DNA of 39,108 nt, taken from IMG/VR virus record IMGVR_UViG_3300036715_001039, positions 1 through 39,108 of that record; one strand, 5' to 3'. A program made the position numbers and the translations under genes. Under the pieces are notes generated by a model. The model worked only from the letters and a program-made list of their open reading frames with translations, made no database searches and was not told where the DNA came from. How positions within the stretch are numbered: position 1 is the first letter of the stretch; every line of letters starts with the position of its first letter. Below, piece after piece: positions 8,328 to 16,295 of this stretch. The stretch is from a virus.

Positions 8328-8415
8328 ATGGAACGAAAAAATATATGAATCTACCGAAGAAAAACAAGAAGCTGAAAAACGTTGGAAACGAAGCAAAAAT
8401 GAGAAAAAGCGCTAA
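8328..8415 (+). pseudogene. Degenerate MGRK-family small gene
   Basis: The ATG at 8328 opens MERKN and meets a stop at 8346. After a one-base shift in the A-rich stretch, the frame reads YESTEEKQEAEKRWKRSKNE and ends TAA at 8413. This resembles the TKEELLxxQRAR...RYW body of the intact MGRK proteins at 10095, 13527 and 15293. Relative to those copies one base is missing near 8340. Either this is a decayed copy or reading depends on slippage at the A run. It lies between two glycosyltransferase genes with no endonuclease attached. Confidence 0.5.
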
Positions 8416-8454
8416 AGGAAACAAATATTCGTTGGGTGTAAAAGGACAACTAGT

Positions 8455-9237
8455 ATGAAAAATGTTATCTGTATGACCGCCATGATGGGGAAAGATACCC
8501 CTCCTCACCAACCCTTTGTTCAACGTTGTGCCTATTCGTGGCACAAGTGGGCCGAGTCACATAACAGCGATTTCATTCTCCTTGATACAGAATTTGAAGA
8601 CCAAAAGAAAGTTCCCGGAATCTTCCAGCGTATGAAGATACTTGATGCTCTTGATAAAAATGGTCTTCAATACGACCAAGTATGTGCTGTAGACTGGGAT
8701 ACTTTCATCATGCCGTGGGCCCCAGACTTCTTTAAGATAGTTGACGGTAATTTCGGTGGATGTCCTGACGGGGGGTATGCCCCAGCACTCAATCGGTCTA
8801 TCCGTATGACCAGAGAAAACTTCTTTCCAGAAGTTACGGATGTATCATGGGCTAATTATATGAATGGTGGCATGATTGTCTATAATAAAAAGCACAAGAA
8901 GGCTTTAGATGAGGTCTATGAATTCTTTCACCGTGAATATAAAAAGTGGTGTGAGGTTAATAAATCACCGGACTTCACAGACGACCAAACTATCCTTAAT
9001 TTCACGGTCAGAGCTAACAAGTTCCCTGTCACTCTGCTACCAAGGTCTTTTGATGTCATGGATTACACACTTCGGACATTATTTGACAGCCAGACAGACG
9101 CATTGGGTCGCACTCTTGACCCTAAGACCTCCTTTAGAGACGTAACAGACATGGTGCATCTGACAGGCGATGTGAAATTTCGTAACGAAGTCACTGGATG
9201 GCTCTTTACAACTTATAAAAACGAACTAGAACTATGA
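8455..9237 (+). CDS. Glycosyltransferase, GT8/GT34-like
   Basis: A 260-residue protein. The motif VCAVDWDTFIMPWAPDFF supplies a DxD (D-W-D) metal site at about residues 81-83. YMNGGMIVYNKKHKKALDE is the N-G-G-x-x-x-x-N segment seen in GT8-type enzymes. The tail DMVHLTGDVKFRN contains a further conserved His-like position. AAAGGA lies about 10 bases before the ATG. It overlaps the next gene by 4 bases (ATGA). It probably transfers a hexose from an NDP-sugar; the acceptor is unknown. Confidence 0.72.
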   Translation: MKNVICMTAMMGKDTPPHQPFVQRCAYSWHKWAESHNSDFILLDTEFEDQKKVPGIFQRMKILDALDKNGLQYDQVCAVDWDTFIMPWAPDFFKIVDGNFGGCPDGGYAPALNRSIRMTRENFFPEVTDVSWANYMNGGMIVYNKKHKKALDEVYEFFHREYKKWCEVNKSPDFTDDQTILNFTVRANKFPVTLLPRSFDVMDYTLRTLFDSQTDALGRTLDPKTSFRDVTDMVHLTGDVKFRNEVTGWLFTTYKNELEL

Positions 9238-10043
9238 AAAATATCGTATTATACTGTAAGTCATATCGTGGAGACGTTCATCGGGCTAAGATTTTGCTTG
9301 ACTCTGTTTTCAAATTCAACAACGACAATATACCTTTCTATATTTCTGTCCCAAAATCTGACATGAGCATCTTCGCTCAACATCTTGGGACAACTGGATA
9401 CATTTTAGTTGAAGACGAACAAATCTACAATCACGACCAATCAGAAAGCTGGACGACTCAACAAATTGTTAAGAGTAGTTTTTGGAAATTGGGGCTGTGT
9501 GAAAATTATGTGTGTATCGACAGTGATAGTTATTTTATTCGTCCGTTTTTTGTTGAAGATTTTATGGCCGACGAAGAAAATGGAATACCGTGCACTGTTA
9601 TACATGAACAAAAAGACCTATTTATATGGACTTGTAACAAGTCTTCTCTTCTTGGATTTGACCCTTACGGAAGTTTTAAGGATTGTCGCCAAAAAATAAT
9701 GGACATATTTGGAAGAAAAGGAAAATTTTATGACGGTGGGCCTGGTCCGATTATCTTCAACAAAAAAGTGTGGGAAAGTTTGGAAAAAAATTATCTCACC
9801 CCAAACAATTTAGTGTTCGGTGATTTGATAAAAACAGTTCCTTCTGAATTTTCCTGGTATTTGGAGTGGTTGCTGGCTGATAAAACGATACCATTATACC
9901 CCGCAGAGCCTTTGTTTAAATTTTTCCACTATAAACAACAATATGAAGAATATAAACGATTGGGATATAAAGAAGAAGATTTCTCTCAAATTTATTCGGG
10001 GCTGGTTCTTCAGTCAAACTGGGGAGCACCTTTAAAATATTGA
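9234..10043 (+). CDS. Glycosyltransferase-like protein (DUF6492-like)
   Basis: A 269-residue protein. NYVCIDSDSYFIRPFF (about residues 96-111) gives a D-S-D motif at the GT-A metal site. The region YDGGPGPIIFNKKVWESLE follows the pattern of nucleotide-sugar-binding loops in this group. SWTTQQIVKSSFWKLG is also typical of the DUF6492 family as I recall it. It ends the first glycan block. Just downstream comes the first intact TATACTTATAG/MGRK cassette. Confidence 0.62.
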   Translation: MKNIVLYCKSYRGDVHRAKILLDSVFKFNNDNIPFYISVPKSDMSIFAQHLGTTGYILVEDEQIYNHDQSESWTTQQIVKSSFWKLGLCENYVCIDSDSYFIRPFFVEDFMADEENGIPCTVIHEQKDLFIWTCNKSSLLGFDPYGSFKDCRQKIMDIFGRKGKFYDGGPGPIIFNKKVWESLEKNYLTPNNLVFGDLIKTVPSEFSWYLEWLLADKTIPLYPAEPLFKFFHYKQQYEEYKRLGYKEEDFSQIYSGLVLQSNWGAPLKY

Positions 10044-10050
10044 TATTTAT

Positions 10051-10083
10051 CTGACGTTTTATACTCTGACATTATACTTATAG
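10051..10083 (+). promoter_or_regulatory. Cassette promoter, copy at 10.07 kb
   Basis: CTGACG at 10051-10056, a 16-base spacer and TATACT at 10073-10078 are followed by TATAG, giving the TATACTTATAG core. The spacer begins GTTTTAT, as in the copies at 13483 and 15249. AGAGG follows and serves the ATG at 10095 with 8-base spacing. Confidence 0.6.
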
Positions 10084-10086
10084 AGG

Positions 10087-10344
10087 ATGAACACATGGGA
10101 CGAAAAAAATTACATAGAACCAAAGAAGAACTTCTTGAAAAGCAACGGGCTAGAGCCAAAAGATACTATGAAAAACATAGAGTTAGGCTCAACAAAGAGC
10201 ACATGCAGAGGTATTGGAAAAAAACATCCAAAGACAAAAACCCAAAGTAAATTTATAGAAGACTCTATAAAAAAGCACGGAAATCGGTATGATTATTCGA
10301 GAGTTCATTATACAAACTCTCACACAAAGATACAGATTTATTAA
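10087..10344 (+). pseudogene. Remnant of a DUF723-type homing endonuclease in the +1 frame
   Basis: The frame opened by ATG 10087 runs through the MGRK gene in the +1 frame. After the MGRK portion it encodes SKFIEDSIKKHGNRYDYSRV followed by HYTNSHTKIQI, ending TAA at 10342-10344. That segment matches the start of DUF723-type endonuclease repeats (FI.kA...HG.kYDYSkv.Y.N..tkv.I). The rest of the enzyme is absent, cut off at the Pif1-like helicase gene. This is probably the fossil of an endonuclease that once occupied the cassette. Confidence 0.5.
10095..10250 (+). CDS. MGRK-family small basic protein
   Basis: A 51-residue, very basic protein: MGRKKLHRTKEELL, then QRARAKRYYEKH, RLNKEHMQRYW and a Lys-rich tail. 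AGAGG sits 8 bases upstream. Comparison with the copies at 13527 and 15293 shows mostly synonymous changes in this frame (Leu, Arg, Tyr and Asn codons), so this frame is under selection and not the overlapping MNTWDEKNY frame. It may bind DNA or RNA. It resembles the basic segments found at the start of phage homing endonucleases, but no known domain is recognised. A remnant endonuclease follows in the +1 frame. Confidence 0.65.
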   Translation: MGRKKLHRTKEELLEKQRARAKRYYEKHRVRLNKEHMQRYWKKTSKDKNPK

Positions 10345-10384
10345 GATTGACTACCGCGGTCGAATAATACATACTGTTTGTCAA

Positions 10385-11737
10385 ATGGCTTCTGTCAATC
10401 GTTCACTACTTAATTTATTCAAGCAACGTCCGGAGTGGAAGAATCTAACCAAACTCCAAAAGGAGTTCTTTTACCAATTCTTTCAGAAGAAGAATCTGTT
10501 CTTGACAGGTCCTGCTGGAACGGGAAAGTCTTACTGTGTCAATCTTCTCATCGATTTTCTTGATGAAAAAGAAATTTTCTATGGTAAGACAGCAACTACG
10601 GGCGTAGCCGCACTCAACGTAAGTGGCATTACTATTCATTCGTGGTCTGGAATGGGACTCGCTGACGACGATGGGATGGCTTTGCTTGAGAAGGTTGTTG
10701 ATAACAAAAAAGCTTGTGGAAGAATCAAGTCTTCCAAGGTTCTCATCGTTGACGAAATTTCAATGGCAAAATCTGAATTACTTGATAAGCTAGACATCGT
10801 TTGTCAATACATTCGTAACAGCGATAAACCTTTTGGTGGAATACAAGTTATATTGGTCGGAGACTTCTTACAGTTACCGCCAGTATTTACTCACTTTGAG
10901 AAAGAGAAATTTGCGTTTGAGTCCCAAGCGTGGAGAGACGCTCGTGTTTCAACCGTTCATCTTACGGAGATTGTTCGTCAACACGATGAGCCTGAATTTG
11001 CTTCTTTCCTTAACCAAGTCAGAATGGGAACTTGTCAAAACTTTGATATTCTGGAACCGTGTCACGATAGAGAATTTCCCGATGACGGTATTATTGCAGT
11101 CAAATTGTTCTGTAAGAATATTGACGTAGATAATTTTAATCGTAATGAGTTGGCGAAAATCAAAGCACCGAATAAGCACTACTATAGCACCGATGAAGGA
11201 GGAGAACAATGGACAAAGTTCTTCGACAAGAACTGTCGAGCTCCAGCCGCATTGGAACTCAAAGTTGGAGCTCAGGTAATGTTGGTGAAAAATGTCGATA
11301 CGGAAAATGGACTAGTAAATGGAAGCGTTGGAGTTGTTGAGTCCCTTCATAGCGATACCGTGGAAGTTCGCTTTACAACGGGGGAGGTTCACGTTATCGA
11401 ACCTCAAAAATGGGAAGTCAAACAAATTGAAGACGATGGATTAGGTGGGATGGCACCAAAGGTGGTTGCTACACGAAAGCAAATTCCACTGAAGCTTGCT
11501 TGGGCTCTTACCATCCACAAATCTCAGGGACAAACTCTCGACCGAGCAGAAATAAATGCAAGTGAAGCCTTTGCTGAAGGGCAGGTTTATGTCGCGTTGA
11601 GTCGAGTTCGTAATTTGAAATCCTTGAAACTACACCAGTTTCATCCAAGAAAAATTACAGTAAATAAAAAGTGTCTTGATTTCTATAATCAAGCGCCTCC
11701 GATTGAGGCTGACTTTTTTGAAGAGGAAGAAGAATGA
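10385..11737 (+). CDS. Pif1-like SF1B DNA helicase
   Basis: A 450-residue helicase. Walker A is GPAGTGKS at residues 42-49. Walker B is VLIVDEISM. The segment GGIQVILVGDFLQLPPV is the Pif1 signature, and TEIVRQHD follows. Near the C-terminus ALTIHKSQGQTLD and QVYVALSRVRNL give motifs V-VI. Pif1/RecD2/Dda enzymes unwind DNA 5' to 3' and act in replication, recombination and removal of bound proteins. The ATG at 10385 was chosen because upstream sequence in this frame reads through endonuclease remnant. No strong Shine-Dalgarno sequence is visible. The downstream gene overlaps by 4 bases. Confidence 0.9.
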   Translation: MASVNRSLLNLFKQRPEWKNLTKLQKEFFYQFFQKKNLFLTGPAGTGKSYCVNLLIDFLDEKEIFYGKTATTGVAALNVSGITIHSWSGMGLADDDGMALLEKVVDNKKACGRIKSSKVLIVDEISMAKSELLDKLDIVCQYIRNSDKPFGGIQVILVGDFLQLPPVFTHFEKEKFAFESQAWRDARVSTVHLTEIVRQHDEPEFASFLNQVRMGTCQNFDILEPCHDREFPDDGIIAVKLFCKNIDVDNFNRNELAKIKAPNKHYYSTDEGGEQWTKFFDKNCRAPAALELKVGAQVMLVKNVDTENGLVNGSVGVVESLHSDTVEVRFTTGEVHVIEPQKWEVKQIEDDGLGGMAPKVVATRKQIPLKLAWALTIHKSQGQTLDRAEINASEAFAEGQVYVALSRVRNLKSLKLHQFHPRKITVNKKCLDFYNQAPPIEADFFEEEEE

Positions 11738-12054
11738 AATATACATACATACTTTGGCTAATCGCGTCGGCTTTAACCTTCTCCGTTGGGGAATATTTCT
11801 CTAAGAAATTTTCTATTGAACCAAGAGTGTCAACAGTTGGATACCTGTTGCTGTTTTATTTGATTGGAACCCTACTATGGCTTCCAGCGATATACCAAAG
11901 ACAATCTCTTTCGATTACAGGAACAATATGGTCGGTTTTGACCATGATGATGACTGTTATTTTAGGAACAGTTATCTTTAAAGAAAGTGTTTCCACGACT
12001 GGTATAATTGGGATTGCATTATCAATTGTAAGTGTGATATTGTTAAGTCTATGA
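11734..12054 (+). CDS. Small four-helix membrane protein (EamA/SMR-like)
   Basis: A 106-residue protein with about four hydrophobic segments: residues 3-18, 36-55, 62-80 and 87-105. The end VILGTVIFKESVSTTGIIGIALSIVSVILL has the F.E..s......G..lI..Gv.L pattern of EamA and small multidrug resistance proteins. It is half the length of a standard EamA transporter and the size of an SMR subunit. In glycan loci such proteins can move lipid-linked sugars, but that is inference. It overlaps the helicase and the phosphatase genes by 4 bases each. Confidence 0.6.
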   Translation: MKYTYILWLIASALTFSVGEYFSKKFSIEPRVSTVGYLLLFYLIGTLLWLPAIYQRQSLSITGTIWSVLTMMMTVILGTVIFKESVSTTGIIGIALSIVSVILLSL

Positions 12055-12698
12055 AACCAAGTCGTATATTCATAATCAGGCACGGCCAATCGTTGGCCAA
12101 TGCCGACATTAACACTCATGCTACTATTCCGGATTGGAAGGTTCCCCTTACTAAATTGGGTATCAAACAGTCTCAAGAGGCTGGGGAATATATTGCCGAA
12201 CAGATTGGTAATGAAAAATTAGGTGTCTATGTTTCCCCTTTTCTTAGAACAAAAGAAACTTGGAATAACATGTCGGTAAACATTCCGGGTGCTTGTATTG
12301 CCTTTGAAAAAGAAGACCCGCGCCTTCGTGAACAAGAGTGGGGGCACCTAAGAGTGGCTGAAGAGTATGATGGTATTGAAAAAGAGCGAGATGCCTACGG
12401 CCCATTTTTCTATCGCATACCGGATGGAGAGTCTGGCGCTGATGTGTATGACCGTTGCACCGGCTTCTTGAGCACTATTTACCGAGACTTCAAGAAAGAT
12501 GACTGCCCTGAAAACATCCTTATCGTGTGTCACGGCTTCACCATGAGAGTTCTTCTCATGCGTTGGTTCCACTGGACGGTGGAACACTTTCACAATCTCA
12601 GAAACTCAAGAAATTGCCAGATAGTAGAAATTGCGCAGAATGAGAAGGGCCGATTCGAAATAGTAACACCTTGGCCCCTAAAAACAGAACAACAATGA
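12051..12698 (+). CDS. Histidine phosphatase superfamily (phosphoglycerate mutase-like)
   Basis: A 215-residue protein. The catalytic motif RIFIIRHGQSLAN (RHG at residues 10-12) is complete. VSPFLRTKET gives the second conserved Arg, DPRLREQEWG the acid/base Glu, and IVCHGFTMR the second catalytic His. These enzymes remove phosphate from sugar phosphates, other metabolites or proteins. In this cluster it could dephosphorylate a sugar precursor. Both ends overlap neighbouring genes by 4 bases, so it is probably coupled to the GT2 downstream. Confidence 0.85.
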   Translation: MKPSRIFIIRHGQSLANADINTHATIPDWKVPLTKLGIKQSQEAGEYIAEQIGNEKLGVYVSPFLRTKETWNNMSVNIPGACIAFEKEDPRLREQEWGHLRVAEEYDGIEKERDAYGPFFYRIPDGESGADVYDRCTGFLSTIYRDFKKDDCPENILIVCHGFTMRVLLMRWFHWTVEHFHNLRNSRNCQIVEIAQNEKGRFEIVTPWPLKTEQQ

Positions 12699-13486
12699 AT
12701 ACAAAAACAGCCGCTATCATTCTCAACCACAACTTGCCGGAATACACTGATATGCTCTTTGAGTCATTGAAGCCTTATGAACGTAATGATTATGAACTAA
12801 TGGTATTTGACAACGGTTCATCCAAGGATGGGCAGAGCAAATATACAACACATGGAATAGAGAAGAATGTTTACTTCGGCGGCGGATTCAATGCTGCGAT
12901 GCAAATGGTCATCGACAACCCGACATATGACTCAATGTTGTTTTTGAACAATGATTTGACCATACATCCATATAATTTTGTGAGGATATTACGTGCAGAA
13001 ATGTTTGGCTTCACATTTAACAGAAAAGAAGACCCGGAAAACTATCAAAAAAATCCTCAGTGTGACCTCATTTCTCCAAGCTTTTATAATGTAGAACCAA
13101 ATAAACAATGTCACTGGAAAACTATGCATGGTTATGGACAGGTGACAAGAGAAGTTCCATTCATAGATTTTCAATGCCCACTGATTTCGAAGAGACTTCT
13201 TGAAGAAGTAAAAGAAATACATCCGAGTTTGATAATGGGATTTGGTATAGATTTTTTGTTTGCTTTAACGTGCCAAGACAAAGGTTGGAAAATAAAAGTA
13301 AGTGACCTTGTGGGTATTATTCATCACAATTCAATGACAGTTAAAAAGGGCGTGGCGGGAATAAACATTCAAGAATATTGTCAAAGGGCCGAAGCTGGCC
13401 AATATGAATTCTTTCACAACATTATAAAAAGATCGAAAGATTATTTGGAATTGAGAAATAAAGCAGAAAATTATCAGTTTCCGTGA
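12695..13486 (+). CDS. Glycosyltransferase family 2 (rhamnosyltransferase-like)
   Basis: A 263-residue protein. The ATG at 12695 overlaps the upstream TGA. TAAIILNHNLPEYTD begins the GT-A fold, YELMVFDNGSSKDG follows, and NVYFGGGFNAAM plus LFLNNDLTI (D of the N-N-D motif) are classical of the GT2 subgroup acting in O-antigen and capsule synthesis. The C-terminal IIHHNSMTVKKG also fits. It ends 40 bases before the second MGRK cassette. The sugar is unknown. Confidence 0.82.
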   Translation: MNTKTAAIILNHNLPEYTDMLFESLKPYERNDYELMVFDNGSSKDGQSKYTTHGIEKNVYFGGGFNAAMQMVIDNPTYDSMLFLNNDLTIHPYNFVRILRAEMFGFTFNRKEDPENYQKNPQCDLISPSFYNVEPNKQCHWKTMHGYGQVTREVPFIDFQCPLISKRLLEEVKEIHPSLIMGFGIDFLFALTCQDKGWKIKVSDLVGIIHHNSMTVKKGVAGINIQEYCQRAEAGQYEFFHNIIKRSKDYLELRNKAENYQFP

Positions 13487-13515
13487 CGTTTTATGTTATG
13501 ACATTATACTTATAG
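13483..13515 (+). promoter_or_regulatory. Cassette promoter, copy at 13.5 kb
   Basis: GTGACG at 13483-13488, a 16-base spacer starting TTTTAT, and TATACT at 13505-13510 are followed by TATAG. The arrangement is almost base-for-base that at 10051. AGAGG follows 8 bases before ATG 13527. Confidence 0.6.
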
Positions 13516-13526
13516 AGGATGAACAC

Positions 13527-13664
13527 ATGGGACGAAAAAAATTACATAGAACCAAAGAAGAATTGCTCAAACTGCAACGTGTTAGAGCCGGACGATATTA
13601 TGACAAACACAAAATACGTCTTAATCGGGAAAGAATGGATAGATATTGGAGAAATAAAAAATAA
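13527..13664 (+). CDS. MGRK-family small basic protein
   Basis: A 45-residue paralogue of the 10095 protein: MGRKKLHRTKEELLKLQRVR, then RYYDKH, IRLNRERMDRYWRNKK. It differs from the 10095 copy largely by synonymous codons. No endonuclease is recognisable after it: the +1 frame stays open from 13519 to 13743 but its product resembles nothing I know. It may be a cassette that lost, or never had, an endonuclease. Function unknown; high positive charge suggests nucleic-acid binding. Confidence 0.6.
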   Translation: MGRKKLHRTKEELLKLQRVRAGRYYDKHKIRLNRERMDRYWRNKK

Positions 13665-13678
13665 CGTGAAGAAATACA

Positions 13679-13777
13679 ATGGAACAATCAATGAATTTAT
13701 CAACGTCCGTAACCTTGGAGAAAAATACGATGGAACAACTTGAATTTAACATGCAACCAAGCCGAGAAGGAGAGTAG
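13679..13777 (+). CDS. Possible 32-residue peptide
   Basis: ATG 13679 opens 32 codons (MEQSMNLSTSV...NMQPSREGE) ending TAG directly before the ATG of the next gene at 13778. AAGGAG lies inside its last codons and serves that next gene. No strong ribosome-binding sequence precedes this ORF, so it may be a leader for coupling or simply chance. Confidence 0.25.
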   Translation: MEQSMNLSTSVTLEKNTMEQLEFNMQPSREGE

Positions 13778-14083
13778 ATGGAACTGTTTGAGACAGAGCC
13801 CCACTCACTCTTCAATATAGGTGTTTTTAGTCAATTGCTAAGCATAAACTCCAATCCAACTGTGTCCTTCTACGATAACGTATCGGGTAAGGCTGGGAGC
13901 TTGAGTTGGAAAGACGGCGTGTTCCGATTTGAAGGCGCAGCGGAAGAGTCCGCTCTCGTCTTCTTCACCCACGTGCTTCACAGTGTCAATACCAGCGCAA
14001 AAATATACAAGGACGCCCTTGAAAAATACAGAGGGGTCGCGGATAAAGATGGTATCTACAGTGCTGATAGTCTACCTGCATAA
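13778..14083 (+). CDS. Hypothetical protein, 101 residues
   Basis: A 101-residue soluble protein without recognised family. AAGGAG lies 8 bases before the ATG, one of the stronger ribosome-binding sites in this window. The sequence has alternating hydrophobic stretches and a helical C-terminal half (FFTHVLHSVNTSAKIYKDAL), with no cysteines and no membrane segment. It sits between an MGRK cassette and another small unknown gene. Confidence 0.6.
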   Translation: MELFETEPHSLFNIGVFSQLLSINSNPTVSFYDNVSGKAGSLSWKDGVFRFEGAAEESALVFFTHVLHSVNTSAKIYKDALEKYRGVADKDGIYSADSLPA

Positions 14084-14088
14084 CCCTT

Positions 14089-14364
14089 ATGACTATAAAG
14101 GAATATGAAGCATTGTGGAAGGACTGCCCGCCGTGCCCATTTGCGGTGGGAGATCGTGTTACATTTAAGAATGAGTATGAGAATTTTACCCATGACCAGG
14201 GTGGATGGGTGTTTGTTCAGGTGCTACTTCGCAGGAGAAATCTTTCATTCTTGACCATTTCCAATGTGAACGGTATTTACATATGCTTCAAGGAAGTCCA
14301 AGAAATGTTCGACTCCTCATCAGGCGGCTTTTCCTATGTTCCATTTAAGCTTATTCAAACATGA
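14089..14364 (+). CDS. Hypothetical protein, 91 residues
   Basis: A 91-residue protein. The central part FAVGDRVTFKNEYE and GGWVFVQVLLRRRNLSFLTI suggests a small beta-barrel of the SH3/KOW type, which often binds nucleic acid or protein, but no family was recognised. It overlaps the GT2 start downstream by 4 bases, so it is expressed with that gene. Confidence 0.6.
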   Translation: MTIKEYEALWKDCPPCPFAVGDRVTFKNEYENFTHDQGGWVFVQVLLRRRNLSFLTISNVNGIYICFKEVQEMFDSSSGGFSYVPFKLIQT

Positions 14365-15242
14365 ACTACACTTGGGCCATCAACACATACAAAAACTTAT
14401 CATACCTCAAGTTGGCAATTGATTCTATTCGTAGAAATGCTTTCGACAAAACCGCTGATATTGTGGTGTATGTAGAGAACGACCAAGAAACGGCTGAGTG
14501 GTTATCTCAACAAATGGATATTCTTCCTGTCATTGAGTATAACGATGTGCCAAAGGGTATTGGCGGCGGGGTCAATAAAATTATAGAACAGATTAAGACT
14601 CCTTACTTCAGCCTCATTCACTCAGATATGTATATCAGCAAGGACTATGATAAAGGTCTGATTGAGTGTTACCAACATACCAAACTTGACCACGGCGTTC
14701 CTTACTTCGTTAGTGCCACCCGCATTGAGCCAAATATCTTCGGACCCTATCAAACCTCTCGGCCAGGAACCATAGTGGTTCCAAAAGAAGCATTTGGTGA
14801 GTTTCATCACAACTTTGATATGACCGGATTTACTGGTTGGGCGGAAGAATTTGTCAAGATTAACTCAGAGTCCTTACATCGCAAGTTGGAAGGTGTGTCT
14901 TACTTCGGTAAAGTAGAAGACTTCCTCAAGACAGGTGGTAACGACCCTCTCTATGCCCCGGCGTCATTCGAGGATCATGATTTGACCATCCGTATGATGT
15001 GTATGGGTTATGAGTTTGTCACTACAAACCAGGCGGTCGTCTATCACTTTGGAGCAAGAGGTAGTATTTTTAGAGACGACAACCTTAGCATAAGACATCC
15101 AAGACAAATTAAGGCTGAGGCTGATAATAAAGAAAAGTGGATGAAAAAATGGGGCGAGATGTTCACTGAAGATGAGGTTGGTTTTATTAAGTTGACTCCC
15201 ACCCTGCGAAAGAGATACAGTGAGATTTACAAGAATTGTTGA
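14361..15242 (+). CDS. Glycosyltransferase family 2
   Basis: A 293-residue protein. MNYTWAINTYKNLSYLKLAIDSI opens the GT-A fold. FSLIHSDMYISKDYD carries the metal-site acid (H-S-D-M) shared with the GT at 16288 (FHSDMVCG). FVSATRIEPNIFGPY also matches VSATRIEPEGIYPP of that protein, so the two are paralogues flanking an endonuclease cassette. The end VVYHFGARGS fits this subgroup. Specificity is unknown. Confidence 0.8.
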   Translation: MNYTWAINTYKNLSYLKLAIDSIRRNAFDKTADIVVYVENDQETAEWLSQQMDILPVIEYNDVPKGIGGGVNKIIEQIKTPYFSLIHSDMYISKDYDKGLIECYQHTKLDHGVPYFVSATRIEPNIFGPYQTSRPGTIVVPKEAFGEFHHNFDMTGFTGWAEEFVKINSESLHRKLEGVSYFGKVEDFLKTGGNDPLYAPASFEDHDLTIRMMCMGYEFVTTNQAVVYHFGARGSIFRDDNLSIRHPRQIKAEADNKEKWMKKWGEMFTEDEVGFIKLTPTLRKRYSEIYKNC

Positions 15243-15248
15243 TATTTC

Positions 15249-15281
15249 ACGACGTTTTATACTACGACGGTATACTTATAG
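15249..15281 (+). promoter_or_regulatory. Cassette promoter, copy at 15.27 kb
   Basis: ACGACG at 15249-15254, a 16-base spacer beginning TTTTAT, and TATACT at 15271-15276 followed by TATAG. The -35 box is weaker than in the other two copies. GGGG follows as ribosome-binding sequence, 8 bases before ATG 15293. Confidence 0.55.
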
Positions 15282-15284
15282 GGG

Positions 15285-16295
15285 ATGAACACATGGGACG
15301 AAAAAAATTACACAGAACCAAAGAAGAGTTGCTTGAACTCCAACGAGCCAGATCAAAACGATATTATGAGAGACACAAGAAACGACTCAGCGAAGAACAG
15401 ATGCGGCGATACTGGATTCAAAAAAGAGTGGAAAAGAAAATGTCCAAAATGTAAAAAAGATACATTTCATACTACAAAGAGGGTGGCTTTTAGGTCAAGG
15501 GACAAATTGTGTCATAGTTGTGGACTAGAAAAAGGAAACGCCACAAGAATCAAAAATTTTTCAAAAAAGCCTTCTCCAACAAAAGATCAACTTTCGTGGA
15601 AATGTCCGAATTGTTTCAAAGAGATAGTATGTTCCGACATGCATTATAAAAAATATTTGGTTAGAAATAACAAAACATGTAAAGCTTGCACTTGGAAAAA
15701 TAAAATAGGAAATGAAAACTATCTCAAGCGAAAATGCCCCCAGTGCGGAGACGATATTTTATACGCAAACAGAAGAAATCGAACGGTGTGTGTTCGAAGA
15801 AAAACGGTGTGTAAACAATGTCAAAATATAAATTGTTCTAAAAAATTGAAAGGGGTGTCACTGGAAAATCGATTGGGAAAAAATAAAGCAATTAAAATGA
15901 GAAAAAAACAATCGAACTCTTTGAAAGGACTGAGAAAATCCGATGATTGGAAGAAAAAAGCCAGATTTCGTAGATGTGAAATGATCCAGCAGAGTATGGG
16001 AGGTGGACCAGCATACAACATAAAATCCTGTGTATATTTGGATGAACTGTCTAACAAGAGAGGATGGAATTTACAACATGCCAAAAATGGTGGTGAGGTT
16101 GTTGTAGAGGGATATTTTGTAGATGCGTATGATAAAAAAAGAAACATAGTTGTTGAATACGACGAGCCACATCACTACCTCGGAGTAATATTAAAACAAA
16201 AAGACATTGACAGAATGAACAAAATAATACATCATTTAAAATGTAAATTCTACAGATACAATGAAAAAGTTAATAAATTAATAAGATATGAATAA
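15285..16295 (+). CDS. Zinc-ribbon homing endonuclease, Vsr/PD-(D/E)XK-like
   Basis: The frame is open for 336 codons from ATG 15285 and overlaps the whole MGRK gene in the +1 frame. Endonuclease-like sequence starts near residue 45, so an inner start is possible, for example the ATG at codon 28. Three zinc ribbons of CxxC...CxxC type span residues about 53-79, 107-135 and 151-179. The C-terminal domain reads VVVEGYFVDAYD, VVEYDEPHHY and KDIDRMNKIIHHL, the E-D-x-H-D layout of Vsr-like homing nucleases. It lies between two paralogous GT2 genes and its stop overlaps the start of the second by 8 bases. It probably cuts an empty site in related phages to spread the cassette. Confidence 0.75.
   Translation: MNTWDEKNYTEPKKSCLNSNEPDQNDIMRDTRNDSAKNRCGDTGFKKEWKRKCPKCKKDTFHTTKRVAFRSRDKLCHSCGLEKGNATRIKNFSKKPSPTKDQLSWKCPNCFKEIVCSDMHYKKYLVRNNKTCKACTWKNKIGNENYLKRKCPQCGDDILYANRRNRTVCVRRKTVCKQCQNINCSKKLKGVSLENRLGKNKAIKMRKKQSNSLKGLRKSDDWKKKARFRRCEMIQQSMGGGPAYNIKSCVYLDELSNKRGWNLQHAKNGGEVVVEGYFVDAYDKKRNIVVEYDEPHHYLGVILKQKDIDRMNKIIHHLKCKFYRYNEKVNKLIRYE
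15293..15454 (+). CDS. MGRK-family small basic protein
   Basis: A 53-residue paralogue: MGRKKLHRTKEELLELQRAR, SKRYYERHKKRL, EEQMRRYW, then a Lys-rich tail. The start sits 8 bases after GGGG and 8 bases after the competing +1-frame ATG. It is fully nested inside the open endonuclease frame, so this DNA may code for two proteins. Amino-acid conservation with the 10095 and 13527 copies is in this frame. Confidence 0.6.
   Translation: MGRKKLHRTKEELLELQRARSKRYYERHKKRLSEEQMRRYWIQKRVEKKMSKM

Noticed and set aside
13519-13743. MNTWDEKNY frame at 13.5 kb as a real gene
   Set aside because: The conserved sequence is in the MGRK frame; the rest of this product resembles no nuclease and the ribosome-binding site overlaps its start.
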